Shown one piece after another: positions 8,255-17,194 of a DNA stretch of 64,000 nucleotides. Origin of the DNA: Porticoccus sp041581635 (GTDB lineage Bacteria; Pseudomonadota; Gammaproteobacteria; Pseudomonadales; Porticoccaceae); contig JBFICW010000003.1 of NCBI GenBank assembly GCA_041581635.1, positions 1 through 64,000 on the forward strand, written 5' to 3'. The position numbers were made by a program, and so were the translations under genes. The notes under the pieces were generated by a model that had not been told where the DNA came from, searched no databases, and worked only from the letters and a program-made list of their open reading frames with translations. Within the stretch, counting starts at the first letter, position 1; each line of letters begins with the position of its first letter.

Positions 8255-8281
8255 TCCGGCAAAGAAACAGTGCAATCTATG

Positions 8282-8357
8282 GTGGCTGTAGCTCAGTTGG
8301 TAGAGTGCAGGATTGTGATTCCTGTTGTCGCGGGTTCGATCCCCGTCAGCCACCCCA
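8282..8357 (+). tRNA. tRNA-His (anticodon GTG)
   Basis: A 76-base cloverleaf with acceptor GTGGCTG/CAGCCAC, anticodon loop ATTGTGATT giving GTG, T-arm GGTTCGATC and encoded CCA. The base before it (8281) is G and the discriminator is C, providing the G-1:C73 pair characteristic of tRNA-His. No terminator is evident downstream. Confidence 0.96.
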
Positions 8358-8535
8358 TTTTCTCTTGTCCACGACGCTTTATTTTTTCTTTGCTCTGTTT
8401 GCAGGGCCAACCTATTTGTTCTCTTCGCTATTCGGTTTCTCTAAGGCCGATCATCGCCATGTAGTTTATTGCGGAGAGCGCCGGATGATTCTGTTAAAGT
8501 GACGCCTCTTTAATACCCTGATCAGGAATATCCTT

Positions 8536-9876
8536 TTGTCACTGTTGCAAGCCCTACCCATACACAAACAACTATTAAAAGCCCTTGAAAAGCTGACATT
8601 TACTGAAGCAACAGCAGTGCAGGAACAAGCTATACCTGCCGTGCTGGATGGCCGGGATCTGATGGTATCTGCGCAAACGGGCAGCGGTAAAACGGCTGCA
8701 TTCTTATTGCCGATATTGCACCGGATGATGGTTGATAAGGCGCCGAATAGTGGCACCAGGGCGCTGATACTTCTGCCAACGCGAGAGTTGGCGCTGCAAA
8801 CCCAAAAGCACTTCGAGCAATTGGCCGCGTTTACCCCTATCAAAAGTGGCCTAATCATTGGTGGCGAGGCATTTAAACATCAAGTGGCGACGCTGCGAAA
8901 AAACCCTGAAATATTGATCGCCACGCCAGGACGGTTGGTCGATCATATTGAAAAAGGGACTCCCGATTTAAAAGATCTAGAAGTGTTGGTGCTGGATGAA
9001 GCCGACCGCATGCTCGATATGGGTTTTGCCATAGATATGAATACCATTGCCAGCAGCTGTAATAAGCAGCGGCAGAATTTGTTGTTTTCAGCGACGTTAA
9101 AACACAAAGAGCTTGGCCGTATTAGTGCGACCTTTGCTGATCCCCAATATATTGAGGTGGACTCACATAGACGGCAACACAGTCAGATAACCCAGCAGTT
9201 GATTCTGGCCGACGATTTAAAACACAAAGAAAATTTAGTCGTTGCTTTATTAGCAGAAGAGCAGGCGAGAAAGGTCTTTATATTTTGTAAAACTCGCATT
9301 CAGTGCCAGCAGTTAAGCCATGTGTTGCGCTACAAGAAATTAAAAGCAAATTGCATTCATGGTGAAATTCCTCAAAGTGAACGCAAGCAGATAATGAACC
9401 AGTTCAGGAGTGGTCAACTTGAGGTCTTGGTGGCTACCGATCTTGCTGCTCGAGGCTTGGATGTAGAGGATGTGGATCTGGTTATCAATTTCAGTATTGC
9501 ACAGTCGGGCGATGATCATGTTCATCGAGTAGGTCGTACTGGTCGCGCTGGACAGGAAGGTAAAGCGATCACCTTGATTGATTCCAATGAGTGGAACCAG
9601 ATGTCGAGCATTGAGCGTTATCTGAAAATTCGTTTTGAGCGCAGAGTTGTTGCGGGGCTTAAGGCAAATTATACCGGCCCTAAAAAGGTTAAAAAGTCCG
9701 GTAAGGCCAGTGGTGCTAAAAAGAAAAAGATCGACCCCAAAAAAAATAAAGCAGTGAAGTCAAAATCAGCTAGTTCAAAGTCAACTCAGTCCCGTCCAAA
9801 AAAGTCGAGAGTACCGATGAAAAATAAAATAGGGTCAGGTGGTGGCGATGGCTTTGATGTATTGCGCAAGAAATAG
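8536..9876 (+). CDS. DEAD-box ATP-dependent RNA helicase
   Basis: This 446-residue superfamily 2 RNA helicase remodels RNA duplexes or ribonucleoproteins using ATP. A Q motif (TAVQEQAIP) is followed by Walker A AQTGSGKT (46-53), PTRELALQ, LDEADRMLDMGF, the LFSAT motif III, then helicase C motifs ATDLAARGLD and HRVGRTGRAG. After residue ~370 a low-complexity lysine/serine tail (KKVKKSGKASG onward) ends in GGGDGFDVLRKK, a likely RNA-binding extension. It sits in the RhlE/SrmB-like group, but the paralogue is not decided by sequence alone. The start is TTG 8536, with CAGGA about 8 bases upstream. Confidence 0.92.
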   Translation: MSLLQALPIHKQLLKALEKLTFTEATAVQEQAIPAVLDGRDLMVSAQTGSGKTAAFLLPILHRMMVDKAPNSGTRALILLPTRELALQTQKHFEQLAAFTPIKSGLIIGGEAFKHQVATLRKNPEILIATPGRLVDHIEKGTPDLKDLEVLVLDEADRMLDMGFAIDMNTIASSCNKQRQNLLFSATLKHKELGRISATFADPQYIEVDSHRRQHSQITQQLILADDLKHKENLVVALLAEEQARKVFIFCKTRIQCQQLSHVLRYKKLKANCIHGEIPQSERKQIMNQFRSGQLEVLVATDLAARGLDVEDVDLVINFSIAQSGDDHVHRVGRTGRAGQEGKAITLIDSNEWNQMSSIERYLKIRFERRVVAGLKANYTGPKKVKKSGKASGAKKKKIDPKKNKAVKSKSASSKSTQSRPKKSRVPMKNKIGSGGGDGFDVLRKK

Positions 9877-9910
9877 TTAAGTTTAACTGCTGTCCGGAGG
9901 AGAACCATTC

Positions 9911-10369
9911 GTGACTGTCGAGTGCATCTATATTTGCCCTGAATCTGGTGCTGATCAAGTGATTCAGAAAAACATTGAACTAGTGGCAGGCCAGGGAATT
10001 ATTGGCGACCGAAATTATGGTTTATCGAAATGGCCGGGACAAAATCTGACGCTGATTGAAGCAGAGGAAATCGAATCGTTTATTCAAGAGCAAAATTTGA
10101 AATATGACTTGTCAATGACACGCAGAAATATCATTACCAGGGGTGTGCGGTTAAATGACCTTGTGGGAAAAGAATTTATGATTGGGGAGGTAAGATTGAA
10201 AGGGGTTGAGTTATGTGAGCCCTGTAGCAGTCTGGGTAATGCGCTTTCCAGCTCAAGTCTGTCACCAAAAAATGTGGTGAAACGATTTCATCAACGCGGC
10301 GGATTGCGAGTCGATGTGTTAACTTCAGGCGCGATTGTTGTCGGCGCCAAAATTTTTGGCATTGACTAG
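9911..10369 (+). CDS. MOSC domain protein
   Basis: This 152-residue protein consists of a single MOSC (molybdenum cofactor sulfurase C-terminal) domain. IIGDRNYGLSKWPGQNLTLIE and RRNIITRGVRLNDLVGK are family signatures. The conserved cysteine lies in ELCEPCSSL. MOSC proteins bind or transfer sulfur for molybdenum-cofactor enzymes or detoxify N-hydroxylated bases (YiiM-like), and which applies here cannot be read from sequence. GTG 9911 is well supported by GGAGGAG seven bases upstream. It follows the helicase by 34 bases and precedes a DUF1415 gene. Confidence 0.86.
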   Translation: MTVECIYICPESGADQVIQKNIELVAGQGIIGDRNYGLSKWPGQNLTLIEAEEIESFIQEQNLKYDLSMTRRNIITRGVRLNDLVGKEFMIGEVRLKGVELCEPCSSLGNALSSSSLSPKNVVKRFHQRGGLRVDVLTSGAIVVGAKIFGID

Positions 10370-10420
10370 CTTTATGTTTTCACCGTTTTTTCAAGGTCTA
10401 GTATTCAGAGGGTTTGACGG

Positions 10421-10969
10421 TTGAAACACGAACATATCATAAAGCCGGTCAAAAAATGGGTGGAAACACTTGTTGTTGGGTTAAACCTTTGCCCCTTTGC
10501 CAGACGTGAAGTGTTGGCAGGTAAAGTGCGTTTTACCGTGTCGGAGGAGAAGACAGAAGAACAACTTTTAATTGATCTTCAGGCGGAGCTGGATCTGCTT
10601 GAGCACGAGCCTGACATTGAAACCACCTTGTTGATTGTTCCTGAAGTACTTCAGAATTTTTACGATTTCAACCAATTCTTGGACGATGTCGATGGTCTGC
10701 TCGTGGAGATGAATTTGGACGGCGTCTATCAGGTTGCCAGTTTTCACCCTGATTATCAGTTTGGTGGCACTGAACCCGATGATGTTGAGAATTATACTAA
10801 TCGCTCGCCCTATCCCATCTTGCATCTGATCCGGGAGGAAAGCCTGGAGAGAGCTGTTGCCAGTCACCCCAATCCGGCAGGGATTCCCGAGCGTAATATC
10901 GCGCTTATGGACAGTCAGGGGCCAGAAAAAATGCAGGCCCTTTTGCGGGCGTGTTTTCAGGATAATTAA
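10421..10969 (+). CDS. DUF1415 family protein
   Basis: A 182-residue cytoplasmic protein of unknown function. It matches the DUF1415 pattern: WVETLVVGLNLCPFARREV near the N-terminus, a central LLIVPEVLQNFYDFNQFLD segment, then ASFHPDYQFGGTEPDD and YTNRSPYPILHLIREESLE. The NLCPFA and HPDYQF motifs contain the conserved Cys and His. The TTG start at 10421 has CAGAGGG about 8 bases upstream. It may be transcribed with the MOSC gene 51 bases upstream; no functional link is established. Confidence 0.85.
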   Translation: MKHEHIIKPVKKWVETLVVGLNLCPFARREVLAGKVRFTVSEEKTEEQLLIDLQAELDLLEHEPDIETTLLIVPEVLQNFYDFNQFLDDVDGLLVEMNLDGVYQVASFHPDYQFGGTEPDDVENYTNRSPYPILHLIREESLERAVASHPNPAGIPERNIALMDSQGPEKMQALLRACFQDN

Positions 10970-11088
10970 GGTGAAAAATTGAGGTGTGCAATACTTGAAA
11001 CGCCTAGTAATGCCTTGAGGCAGGCTGGCTTTCAATGGTTTTTTGCTTCATGTTTTGATCGGTTGTCGTGATGATTAAATCACTGTTG

Positions 11089-11490
11089 TTAATCTGTCGC
11101 TCGGCGTCCCCGTTGTTCTCTGCGTTCTACCTTTCCTTTTGAGCTGTATGATTCGGTGCCCAAGGCAGATTGATTTCTCCGGAGGCTATGTCTTCGACCC
11201 TTGTGATGGGCATATCTACATTGGCAAGATTCGGCGCTGCATTCTTGTAGTGGTAGATGTGGCGCATCTTTAGCCAGAAAGTAATTGTTTGCTATCGATT
11301 GTACTGATGGGCACGCATCCAAACCACACTCAATGGATACAGCATGATGGGGTGTTTCGCCTTGAGTGGAAGTTCGGGGCTTTCGCTTGAGCAACGCTCT
11401 GCTTTGTGCTCTTTGGGCACCACCAGAAAAAACTGGCAATTTAAAAAATAAGAACGCCGCAAAGACAATAAAAACAATGGTAAGCATCAT
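11089..11490 (-). CDS. Small membrane-anchored Cys/His-rich protein
   Basis: This 133-residue protein has an N-terminal membrane segment (LTIVFIVFAAFLFF), a basic linker, then HHAVSIECGLDACPSVQ, a KDAPHLPLQECSAESC block and the C-terminal CQCRYAHHKGRRHSLRR. The pattern of an ACxSV segment, LPLxxC, CxCxYxHHxxRR and an arginine-rich end recurs in small hypothetical proteins of gammaproteobacteria as I remember them. The cysteines and histidines could bind a metal or nucleotide-like ligand, but this is not shown. It stands alone downstream of tex, with the start at ATG-ATG 11490. Real gene likely; function unknown. Confidence 0.75.
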   Translation of the reverse strand: MMLTIVFIVFAAFLFFKLPVFSGGAQRAQSRALLKRKPRTSTQGETPHHAVSIECGLDACPSVQSIANNYFLAKDAPHLPLQECSAESCQCRYAHHKGRRHSLRRNQSALGTESYSSKGKVERREQRGRRATD

Positions 11491-11622
11491 GATAATTCTC
11501 CCCCATCTTATTTCTAGTATCGGACTAATATTTATTCTGGTTTTAATTGATACTAGTAGAGATTTTGGGGAGAGCGAACATTTTAGCCGCTCAGTAGGGC
11601 GGCGAGTAGTTTAAGTGAAAGT

Positions 11623-11645
11623 AGGGGCTTTTACCTCAAGCCCCT
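11623..11645 (-). terminator. Possible terminator downstream of tex
   Basis: An 8-base perfect stem (AGGGGCTT at 11623-11630 with AAGCCCCT at 11638-11645) has a 7-base loop. On the minus strand it is followed only by a short, mixed T-rich stretch (ACTTTCACTT), so termination is plausible but weak. Confidence 0.4.
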
Positions 11646-11698
11646 GTTGTGCGGCCATTATGCCCCCCTTTTTTGCCTTTCAAGGGGAGTTGCGCAAG

Positions 11699-14032
11699 TT
11701 AGTGTTTCTTCAGTGCTTGATTAAATAGCGCACCTAATGTGCCTACTTTTTGTTGTCCTGGATCTTTTCTATTAGCCGGCTTGTCGTTTTGAGTTTTGCT
11801 GGTCTTTCGAGAGTGCTTCGATGCTTGTTTTGGGTGCCCGCTGTCTTTTGGTGCCGTTTCCGGTTCCGGTTCATCAGTCAGTCTCATGGACAGACCAATA
11901 CGCTTGCGAGGTATGTCCACTTGCATCACTTTGACCTGAACGATATCACCAGCCTTTACCACCTCGTGAGGGTCTTTGATGTAGCGGTTCGCCAATGCTG
12001 AAATATGCACTAAGCCGTCCTGGTGAACTCCGATATCGACGAAAGCCCCAAAGTTGGTTACGTTGGTGATAGTCCCTTCCAGTACCATACCCGGTTCAAG
12101 ATCCTTGAGCGTCTCGACACCCTCTTTAAAAGTAGCTGTTTTAAATTCAGGGCGGGGGTCGCGACCAGGTTTGTCCAGTTCTCTGAGAATATCGGTGATT
12201 GTTGGCAGGCCAAACTTGTCATCTACATAATCTTTTGGGTTGATGCTGCCAAGTAAAGCGCTGTCACCCAGTAGCGAGGTGACCGGCTTGGCTATATCGC
12301 CGGCAATTTTTGACACCACAGAATAACTTTCGGGGTGAACGGCGGAAGCATCCAGTGGATTATCGCCATTGGTAATGCGTAAGAAGCCTGCGGCTTGTTC
12401 GAAAGTTTTGTCCCCGAGTCGAGCGACCTTCTTCAGTTCTTTGCGTTGTCGAAAGGGACCATTTTCATTGCGAAACGCCACAATATTCTCGGCGATGGTT
12501 TGATTTAGCCCCGCGACGCGATTTAATAGGGCTGCCGAGGCCGTGTTGACCTCTACACCCACGGCGTTTACGCAATCCTCTACGACACTATTCAGACTTC
12601 GAGAGAGTTCGAGCTGGCTGACATCATGCTGATATTGGCCTACGCCAATGGATTTCGGGTCAATTTTAACCAGTTCTGCCAAGGGGTCCTGGAGGCGGTG
12701 AGCGATTGAAATGGCTCCTCTTATGGTTACGTCTAGGTCTGGATACTCTCTGGCAGCAAATTCGGAAGCGGAATAGATCGACGCCCCGGATTCATTGACG
12801 ATTACGGGCTGGGCGGTGAGTGTTGGATGGTTTTTTAATACCTCTTTAACAAAGCGCTCAGTTTCCCGGCTGGCGGTACCATTGCCGATAGCGATTAACG
12901 CCACATCGTGCTTTTTGCACAGATGTACTAGCGTCGCTTCGGCCTGCTGGAATTTGTTTTGTGGTGGCGTGGGGAAGATGGCTCCGTGGTCTAATACTTT
13001 GCCCGTATCGTCTACGACGGCCAGTTTGACGCCAGTGCGCAAGCCGGGATCGAGTCCAATGGTGTTCTTCTGCCCAGCGGGAGCGGCGAGGAGTAAATCT
13101 TTAAGGTTGGTGGCAAACACCGCGATGGCTTCAGTTTCAGCCCGGCTGCGAAGTTCGGCGAGCAAATCAGTTTCAATGTGTAAGTGGAGTTTTATTTTCC
13201 AGGTCCAGCGAACCACTTCGGACAGCCATTTGTCGGCTGGCCGGCCTTGACCTGCAATGTTCACCTGCTTGGCAATCATCACTTCGCAGGGGTGGCTTTC
13301 AATGGCGTCGGTCTGAATATCGACCCGAAGGGATAAAATACCTTCGCGGCGACCACGGAACATAGCCAGGGCTCTGTGAGATGGAGTGGTCTTTAAGGGT
13401 TCACTGTGTTCAAAATAGTCTCGGTATTTTGCACCATCCTGTTCTTTCCCATTGATGAGTGTGGCGTTTAAGGTTGCTTCATTGCCAAGATAATGACGTA
13501 GTTGACCGACCAAATCTGGATCTTCGCTGAAGCGTTCCATCAAAATATATTTGGCGCCATCAAGCGCTGCTTTGATGTCGGCAATACCCAGGTCGGGGTT
13601 TATATAAGACTCTGCCTGTTGTTCTGGATTGAGTTCTGGTTGGCCATAGAGGGTATTAGCGAGAGGTTCTAGTCCTGCTTCTATGGCAATTTGTCCTTTT
13701 GTGCGGCGTTTTGGTTTGTAGGGTAGGTATAAGTCTTCGAGCCGTGTCTTGGTATCCGCAACGAGGATGGCTTGCTTGAGCTCCGGGGTGAGCTTACCTT
13801 GCTCTTCAATGCTGCCGAGTATTGTTTGGCGGCGATCTTCCATTTCCCTCAGATAGCCGAGCCGTTCTTCCAGCGAGCGAAGCTGGGTATCGTCCAGTGC
13901 TCCTGTGACTTCCTTGCGGTACCGGGAGATAAACGGTACCGTCGCACCCTCATCCAGTAACGTAATGGCCGCGGCGACCTGCTGGGGTTTAACGTTGAGT
14001 TCTGATGCAATCTGGTGCTGAATCTTGTCCAT
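11699..14032 (-). CDS. tex: Tex family RNA-binding transcription accessory protein
   Basis: A 777-residue protein of the usual Tex/YhgF length. It opens with the helical Tex-N domain and RYRKEVTGALDD. A YqgF-like RNase H fold follows with GLDPGLRTGVKLAVVD and VNESGASIYSASEFAA. The helix-hairpin-helix region includes GVEVNTASAALLNRVAGLN. A C-terminal S1 RNA-binding domain begins around GMVLEGTITNVTNFGAFVDIG. After the S1 domain comes a polar tail rich in Lys, Pro and Ser. Tex proteins bind nucleic acid and modulate transcription. The gene is monocistronic here. ATG 14032 fits the conserved N-terminus. Confidence 0.95.
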   Translation of the reverse strand: MDKIQHQIASELNVKPQQVAAAITLLDEGATVPFISRYRKEVTGALDDTQLRSLEERLGYLREMEDRRQTILGSIEEQGKLTPELKQAILVADTKTRLEDLYLPYKPKRRTKGQIAIEAGLEPLANTLYGQPELNPEQQAESYINPDLGIADIKAALDGAKYILMERFSEDPDLVGQLRHYLGNEATLNATLINGKEQDGAKYRDYFEHSEPLKTTPSHRALAMFRGRREGILSLRVDIQTDAIESHPCEVMIAKQVNIAGQGRPADKWLSEVVRWTWKIKLHLHIETDLLAELRSRAETEAIAVFATNLKDLLLAAPAGQKNTIGLDPGLRTGVKLAVVDDTGKVLDHGAIFPTPPQNKFQQAEATLVHLCKKHDVALIAIGNGTASRETERFVKEVLKNHPTLTAQPVIVNESGASIYSASEFAAREYPDLDVTIRGAISIAHRLQDPLAELVKIDPKSIGVGQYQHDVSQLELSRSLNSVVEDCVNAVGVEVNTASAALLNRVAGLNQTIAENIVAFRNENGPFRQRKELKKVARLGDKTFEQAAGFLRITNGDNPLDASAVHPESYSVVSKIAGDIAKPVTSLLGDSALLGSINPKDYVDDKFGLPTITDILRELDKPGRDPRPEFKTATFKEGVETLKDLEPGMVLEGTITNVTNFGAFVDIGVHQDGLVHISALANRYIKDPHEVVKAGDIVQVKVMQVDIPRKRIGLSMRLTDEPEPETAPKDSGHPKQASKHSRKTSKTQNDKPANRKDPGQQKVGTLGALFNQALKKH

Positions 14033-14139
14033 TTTTTCCGTTACGTGGTTGAGGTGTTGGGGCTGTAGTGGTGAAGGTAAAGCGTGCGATTATGGGTGAA
14101 ACTCTTTGCTCAAAACAGACTTGTTAATGAGCTTAAAAT

Positions 14140-14799
14140 ATGTCCTGTGAACAATTGCCAAGCTGCCCGCTGTGTGAAACTGCATCTGTCGTCGAGTATT
14201 GTTCAGATACCAAGCGTGATTATTATCAATGTAATCAATGTTGGTTAGTGTTCGTGCCTCCCTGGCAGCATCTATCCCGGGAAGAGGAGAAGGCAGTCTA
14301 TGACCTGCACTGTAACAGTCCGGATGATCAATATTACCGAAAATTTTTGAGCAGGTTGGCCGATCCGCTATTAGAAAAGCTTAGCAAAGGCGATAATGGG
14401 CTGGATTTTGGTTCGGGGCCTGGGCCAACACTATCCGTTATGCTTGAAGAATCGGGTTTTAGTACCGAGGTTTACGATGTTTTTTACGCAAATGATGCAG
14501 CTGTACTAAAGGCGAGTTATAGCTTTATTACTGCTACAGAGGTGGTTGAACATTTGTCTGAACCGGGAAAGGTGTTGGCCAATCTTTGGGTAAAAGTTAA
14601 GCCCGGCGGTTACTTGGCCTTGATGACCAAGTTGGTTTTGGATAAGGCGGCTTTTGCCCGTTGGCATTACAAAAATGATCAAACCCATATTTGCTTTTAT
14701 AGCCGAGAAACATTTGGTTACATCGGCCAAAAATGGGGTGCGGAGGTTGAATATCCTGCTGACGACGTCATTTTAATCCGTAAAATAGTGGACAAATAA
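14140..14799 (+). CDS. Class I SAM-dependent methyltransferase with N-terminal zinc ribbon
   Basis: This 219-residue protein starts with a likely zinc ribbon: Cys9 and Cys12 (CPLC), then Cys31 and Cys34 (CNQC). The SAM-binding motif I is LDFGSGPGPTLS, and the later TEVVEHLSEPGKVLANLWVK resembles the Methyltransf_23 acceptor region. HICFYSRETF follows near the end. The substrate is unknown; this zinc-ribbon plus methyltransferase layout is common among small-molecule methyltransferases. It stands alone between divergent tex and fadB. Confidence 0.85.
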   Translation: MSCEQLPSCPLCETASVVEYCSDTKRDYYQCNQCWLVFVPPWQHLSREEEKAVYDLHCNSPDDQYYRKFLSRLADPLLEKLSKGDNGLDFGSGPGPTLSVMLEESGFSTEVYDVFYANDAAVLKASYSFITATEVVEHLSEPGKVLANLWVKVKPGGYLALMTKLVLDKAAFARWHYKNDQTHICFYSRETFGYIGQKWGAEVEYPADDVILIRKIVDK

Positions 14800-14983
14800 G
14801 GCGCCTGTTCGGGCTGTTAGAACTATTTGGTCACAAAAGGGCTTTGCTTAGCCAGCCTTGCGGTAATTACTATCGATAACTCGCTTCTTTAACACGCGTG
14901 GTTTTAACTCCAGATAAACTCCAGTGAGGAGCTCCTTAGGAGCTGTAGGAGTTGGAATTACGCTTTATTTCACAGGAGAGCCC

Positions 14984-17155
14984 ATGTCCCAGAAGGATAT
15001 GTTTCAAGGTGATACGCTGAGACTGCAGCCATTGGAAAATGGTTATATGGAATTACATTTCGATGCCGTTAAGGGGTCGGTAAATGTCTTTAATCAAGCC
15101 ACGTTGGCGGAGCTTGCGCAGGCACTTAAGGTTTTGGCGCAGCAGCCCGATGTAAACGGTTTGCTGCTTACAAGCGGAAAAGGTGTTTTTGTTGCCGGAG
15201 CTGATATTACGGAATTTAGTGATGTCTTTAACGGCTCAGATGAGCAGCGTCGGGTCTTTCTCAGTACTGCAAATGAAGCGTTCAACAACATTGAATCATT
15301 GCCCTATCCGACGGTGGTGGCCATTAATGGCTTTGCCTTGGGTGGCGGTTTTGAGGTGTGTTTGGCTTGTGATTTTAGGGTGATGTCCAGCAAGGCCCGC
15401 GTGGGTTTGCCTGAGACCACGCTGGGTATTATTCCTGGTTGGGGCGGCACGGTGCGCCTGCCTCGATTGATTGGTTTTGATAATGCGGTGCAGTGGATTG
15501 CTACCGGTGCCCATAAGAAGGCTGCCGACGCCCTTAAAGATGGTGCCGTGGATGCTGTTGTTGAGCCCGACTTGTTGCGCGATGAGGCTTTGGCAATGTT
15601 GGAGCGGGCATCAACGGGGTCGCTGGACTATCGGGGTCGGCGGGAACAAAAGCAGTCGCCTCTACAACTCAATGATATTGAATTAGGTATGTCGATTGCC
15701 ACGTCTAAATCGATGGTTTTATCCAAGGCTGGCCCGAATTATCCAGCCCCAGTCACTGCGGTAGACGTTCTGGCCAAGGCTGCAAAAATGTCACGCGACG
15801 ATGCGCTGGAGATTGAGTTTCAGGCTTTTAGTGAGCTGACTCAAACACCACAATGTCGCGCATTGGTGGGAATGTTTGTCAATGATCAGTACATCGGTTC
15901 GGTGGCCAAAAAGTATGGAAAAAAGGCAACCAAGACCGTCAAGCACGCGACAGCGTTAGGCGCGGGCATTATGGGTGGCGGGATTGCCTATCAGAATTCG
16001 ATAAAGGGCTTCCCGGTATTGATGAAGGATATCAATACTGACTCATTAGCACTGGGTATGAGTGAGGCCAATAAATTGCTGGCCAAGCGAGTAGACCGTG
16101 GTCAGATGTCTACCTTGGATGCGGGTAATGTCCTCTCCCGAATTATTCCGTCACTCAGTTACGAGGGTATCGAAAATACCGATATCGTGATTGAAGCGGT
16201 AGTAGAAAATGCCAAAGTGAAAAGTATTGTTCTCGCTGATGTGGAAGAAAAAATTTCTGATGACGCTGTGCTGGTTTCGAATACTTCAACGATTTCTATT
16301 GACCAATTGGCGGCGCATTTAAAGCGCCCGGAAAATTTCTGTGGCATGCACTTTTTTAACCCAGTGCATGCTATGCCTTTGGTGGAAGTGATTCGAGGGG
16401 AAAAAACCTCTGAGGAAACACTGGCAACGGTGGTGTCTCATGCGCTGGCATTGGGTAAAAAGCCGATAGTTGTGAATGATTGCCCAGGGTTTTTAGTGAA
16501 CCGAGTGCTTTTCCCGGCTGTATTTGGTTTTGACATGATGGTCGTGGATGGGGCTGATTTTCAGCAAGTGGATCGAGTGATGGAAGCTTGGGGTTGGCCC
16601 ATGGGCCCCGCTTACTTGATGGATGTTGTTGGTCTGGATACCGCAGTGCATTGCTTCCCCTCTATTCTAGAAGGTTACCCGGAGCGCATGAGCGATATTT
16701 ATGATGTATCGCCAACCAGATTACTGTTTGAGAGTAATCGTCTTGGCCAGAAAAATGGCAAAGGTTACTACCTCTATGAAAAGGATAATCGCGGGAAGCC
16801 GAAGAAGTCGGTTGATGCGGCTGTTTATGAGTTATTTGCAGAACACACCGGAACCAAAGGCTCTTGTGACTTTAGCGACGAGGCTATTGTGTCCCGTTTT
16901 ATGGTGCCCATGTGTATTGAGTTGGCCCATTGTCTGGAAGAGGGGGTAGTGGGTTCTCCTGCAGAGGCAGATATGGCTGTAGTGTATGGCCTTGGTTTCC
17001 CCGCTTTCAGAGGGGGTTTGTTCCGTTGGATGGATGAGATCGGTCTCGATAATTTCTGTGCGATGGCAGACAACTACAGCGAACTTGGCAAATTATACGA
17101 GCCAACTCAGAAAATGCGCGAAATGGCCGCGAATGGTGAAACCTATTATGACTAG
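14984..17155 (+). CDS. fadB: Fatty acid oxidation complex alpha subunit
   Basis: A 723-residue multifunctional enzyme, about the length of E. coli FadB (729). The N-terminal enoyl-CoA hydratase/isomerase half contains GADITEF, GFALGGGFEVCLACDFR and ETTLGIIPGWGGT. The C-terminal 3-hydroxyacyl-CoA dehydrogenase half has the NAD motif GAGIMGGGIA, SNTSTISI and MHFFNPVHAMPLVE, with the catalytic His. It carries out hydration and dehydrogenation of acyl-CoA in beta-oxidation and forms a heterotetramer with FadA, encoded next. ATG 14984 is chosen because AGGAG lies just upstream and the product begins MSQKDMFQG; an in-frame GTG at 14924 would add 20 unlikely residues. A 10-base palindrome (14927-14936) lies in the leader. 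Confidence 0.96.
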   Translation: MSQKDMFQGDTLRLQPLENGYMELHFDAVKGSVNVFNQATLAELAQALKVLAQQPDVNGLLLTSGKGVFVAGADITEFSDVFNGSDEQRRVFLSTANEAFNNIESLPYPTVVAINGFALGGGFEVCLACDFRVMSSKARVGLPETTLGIIPGWGGTVRLPRLIGFDNAVQWIATGAHKKAADALKDGAVDAVVEPDLLRDEALAMLERASTGSLDYRGRREQKQSPLQLNDIELGMSIATSKSMVLSKAGPNYPAPVTAVDVLAKAAKMSRDDALEIEFQAFSELTQTPQCRALVGMFVNDQYIGSVAKKYGKKATKTVKHATALGAGIMGGGIAYQNSIKGFPVLMKDINTDSLALGMSEANKLLAKRVDRGQMSTLDAGNVLSRIIPSLSYEGIENTDIVIEAVVENAKVKSIVLADVEEKISDDAVLVSNTSTISIDQLAAHLKRPENFCGMHFFNPVHAMPLVEVIRGEKTSEETLATVVSHALALGKKPIVVNDCPGFLVNRVLFPAVFGFDMMVVDGADFQQVDRVMEAWGWPMGPAYLMDVVGLDTAVHCFPSILEGYPERMSDIYDVSPTRLLFESNRLGQKNGKGYYLYEKDNRGKPKKSVDAAVYELFAEHTGTKGSCDFSDEAIVSRFMVPMCIELAHCLEEGVVGSPAEADMAVVYGLGFPAFRGGLFRWMDEIGLDNFCAMADNYSELGKLYEPTQKMREMAANGETYYD

Positions 17156-17194
17156 TCGCGAAAGCAAGGCCGTAGGAATTAAAGGAGAGCTGTT

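Noticed and set aside
12795..13250. 151-codon frame antisense to tex
   Set aside because: Lies wholly inside a conserved tex coding region and has no domain signature; low-complexity composition typical of antisense frames.
14927..14936. AGGAGCTCCT palindrome in the fadB leader as an operator
   Set aside because: Ten bases, partly composed of ribosome-site-like repeats, and no match to FadR or PsrA patterns I know.
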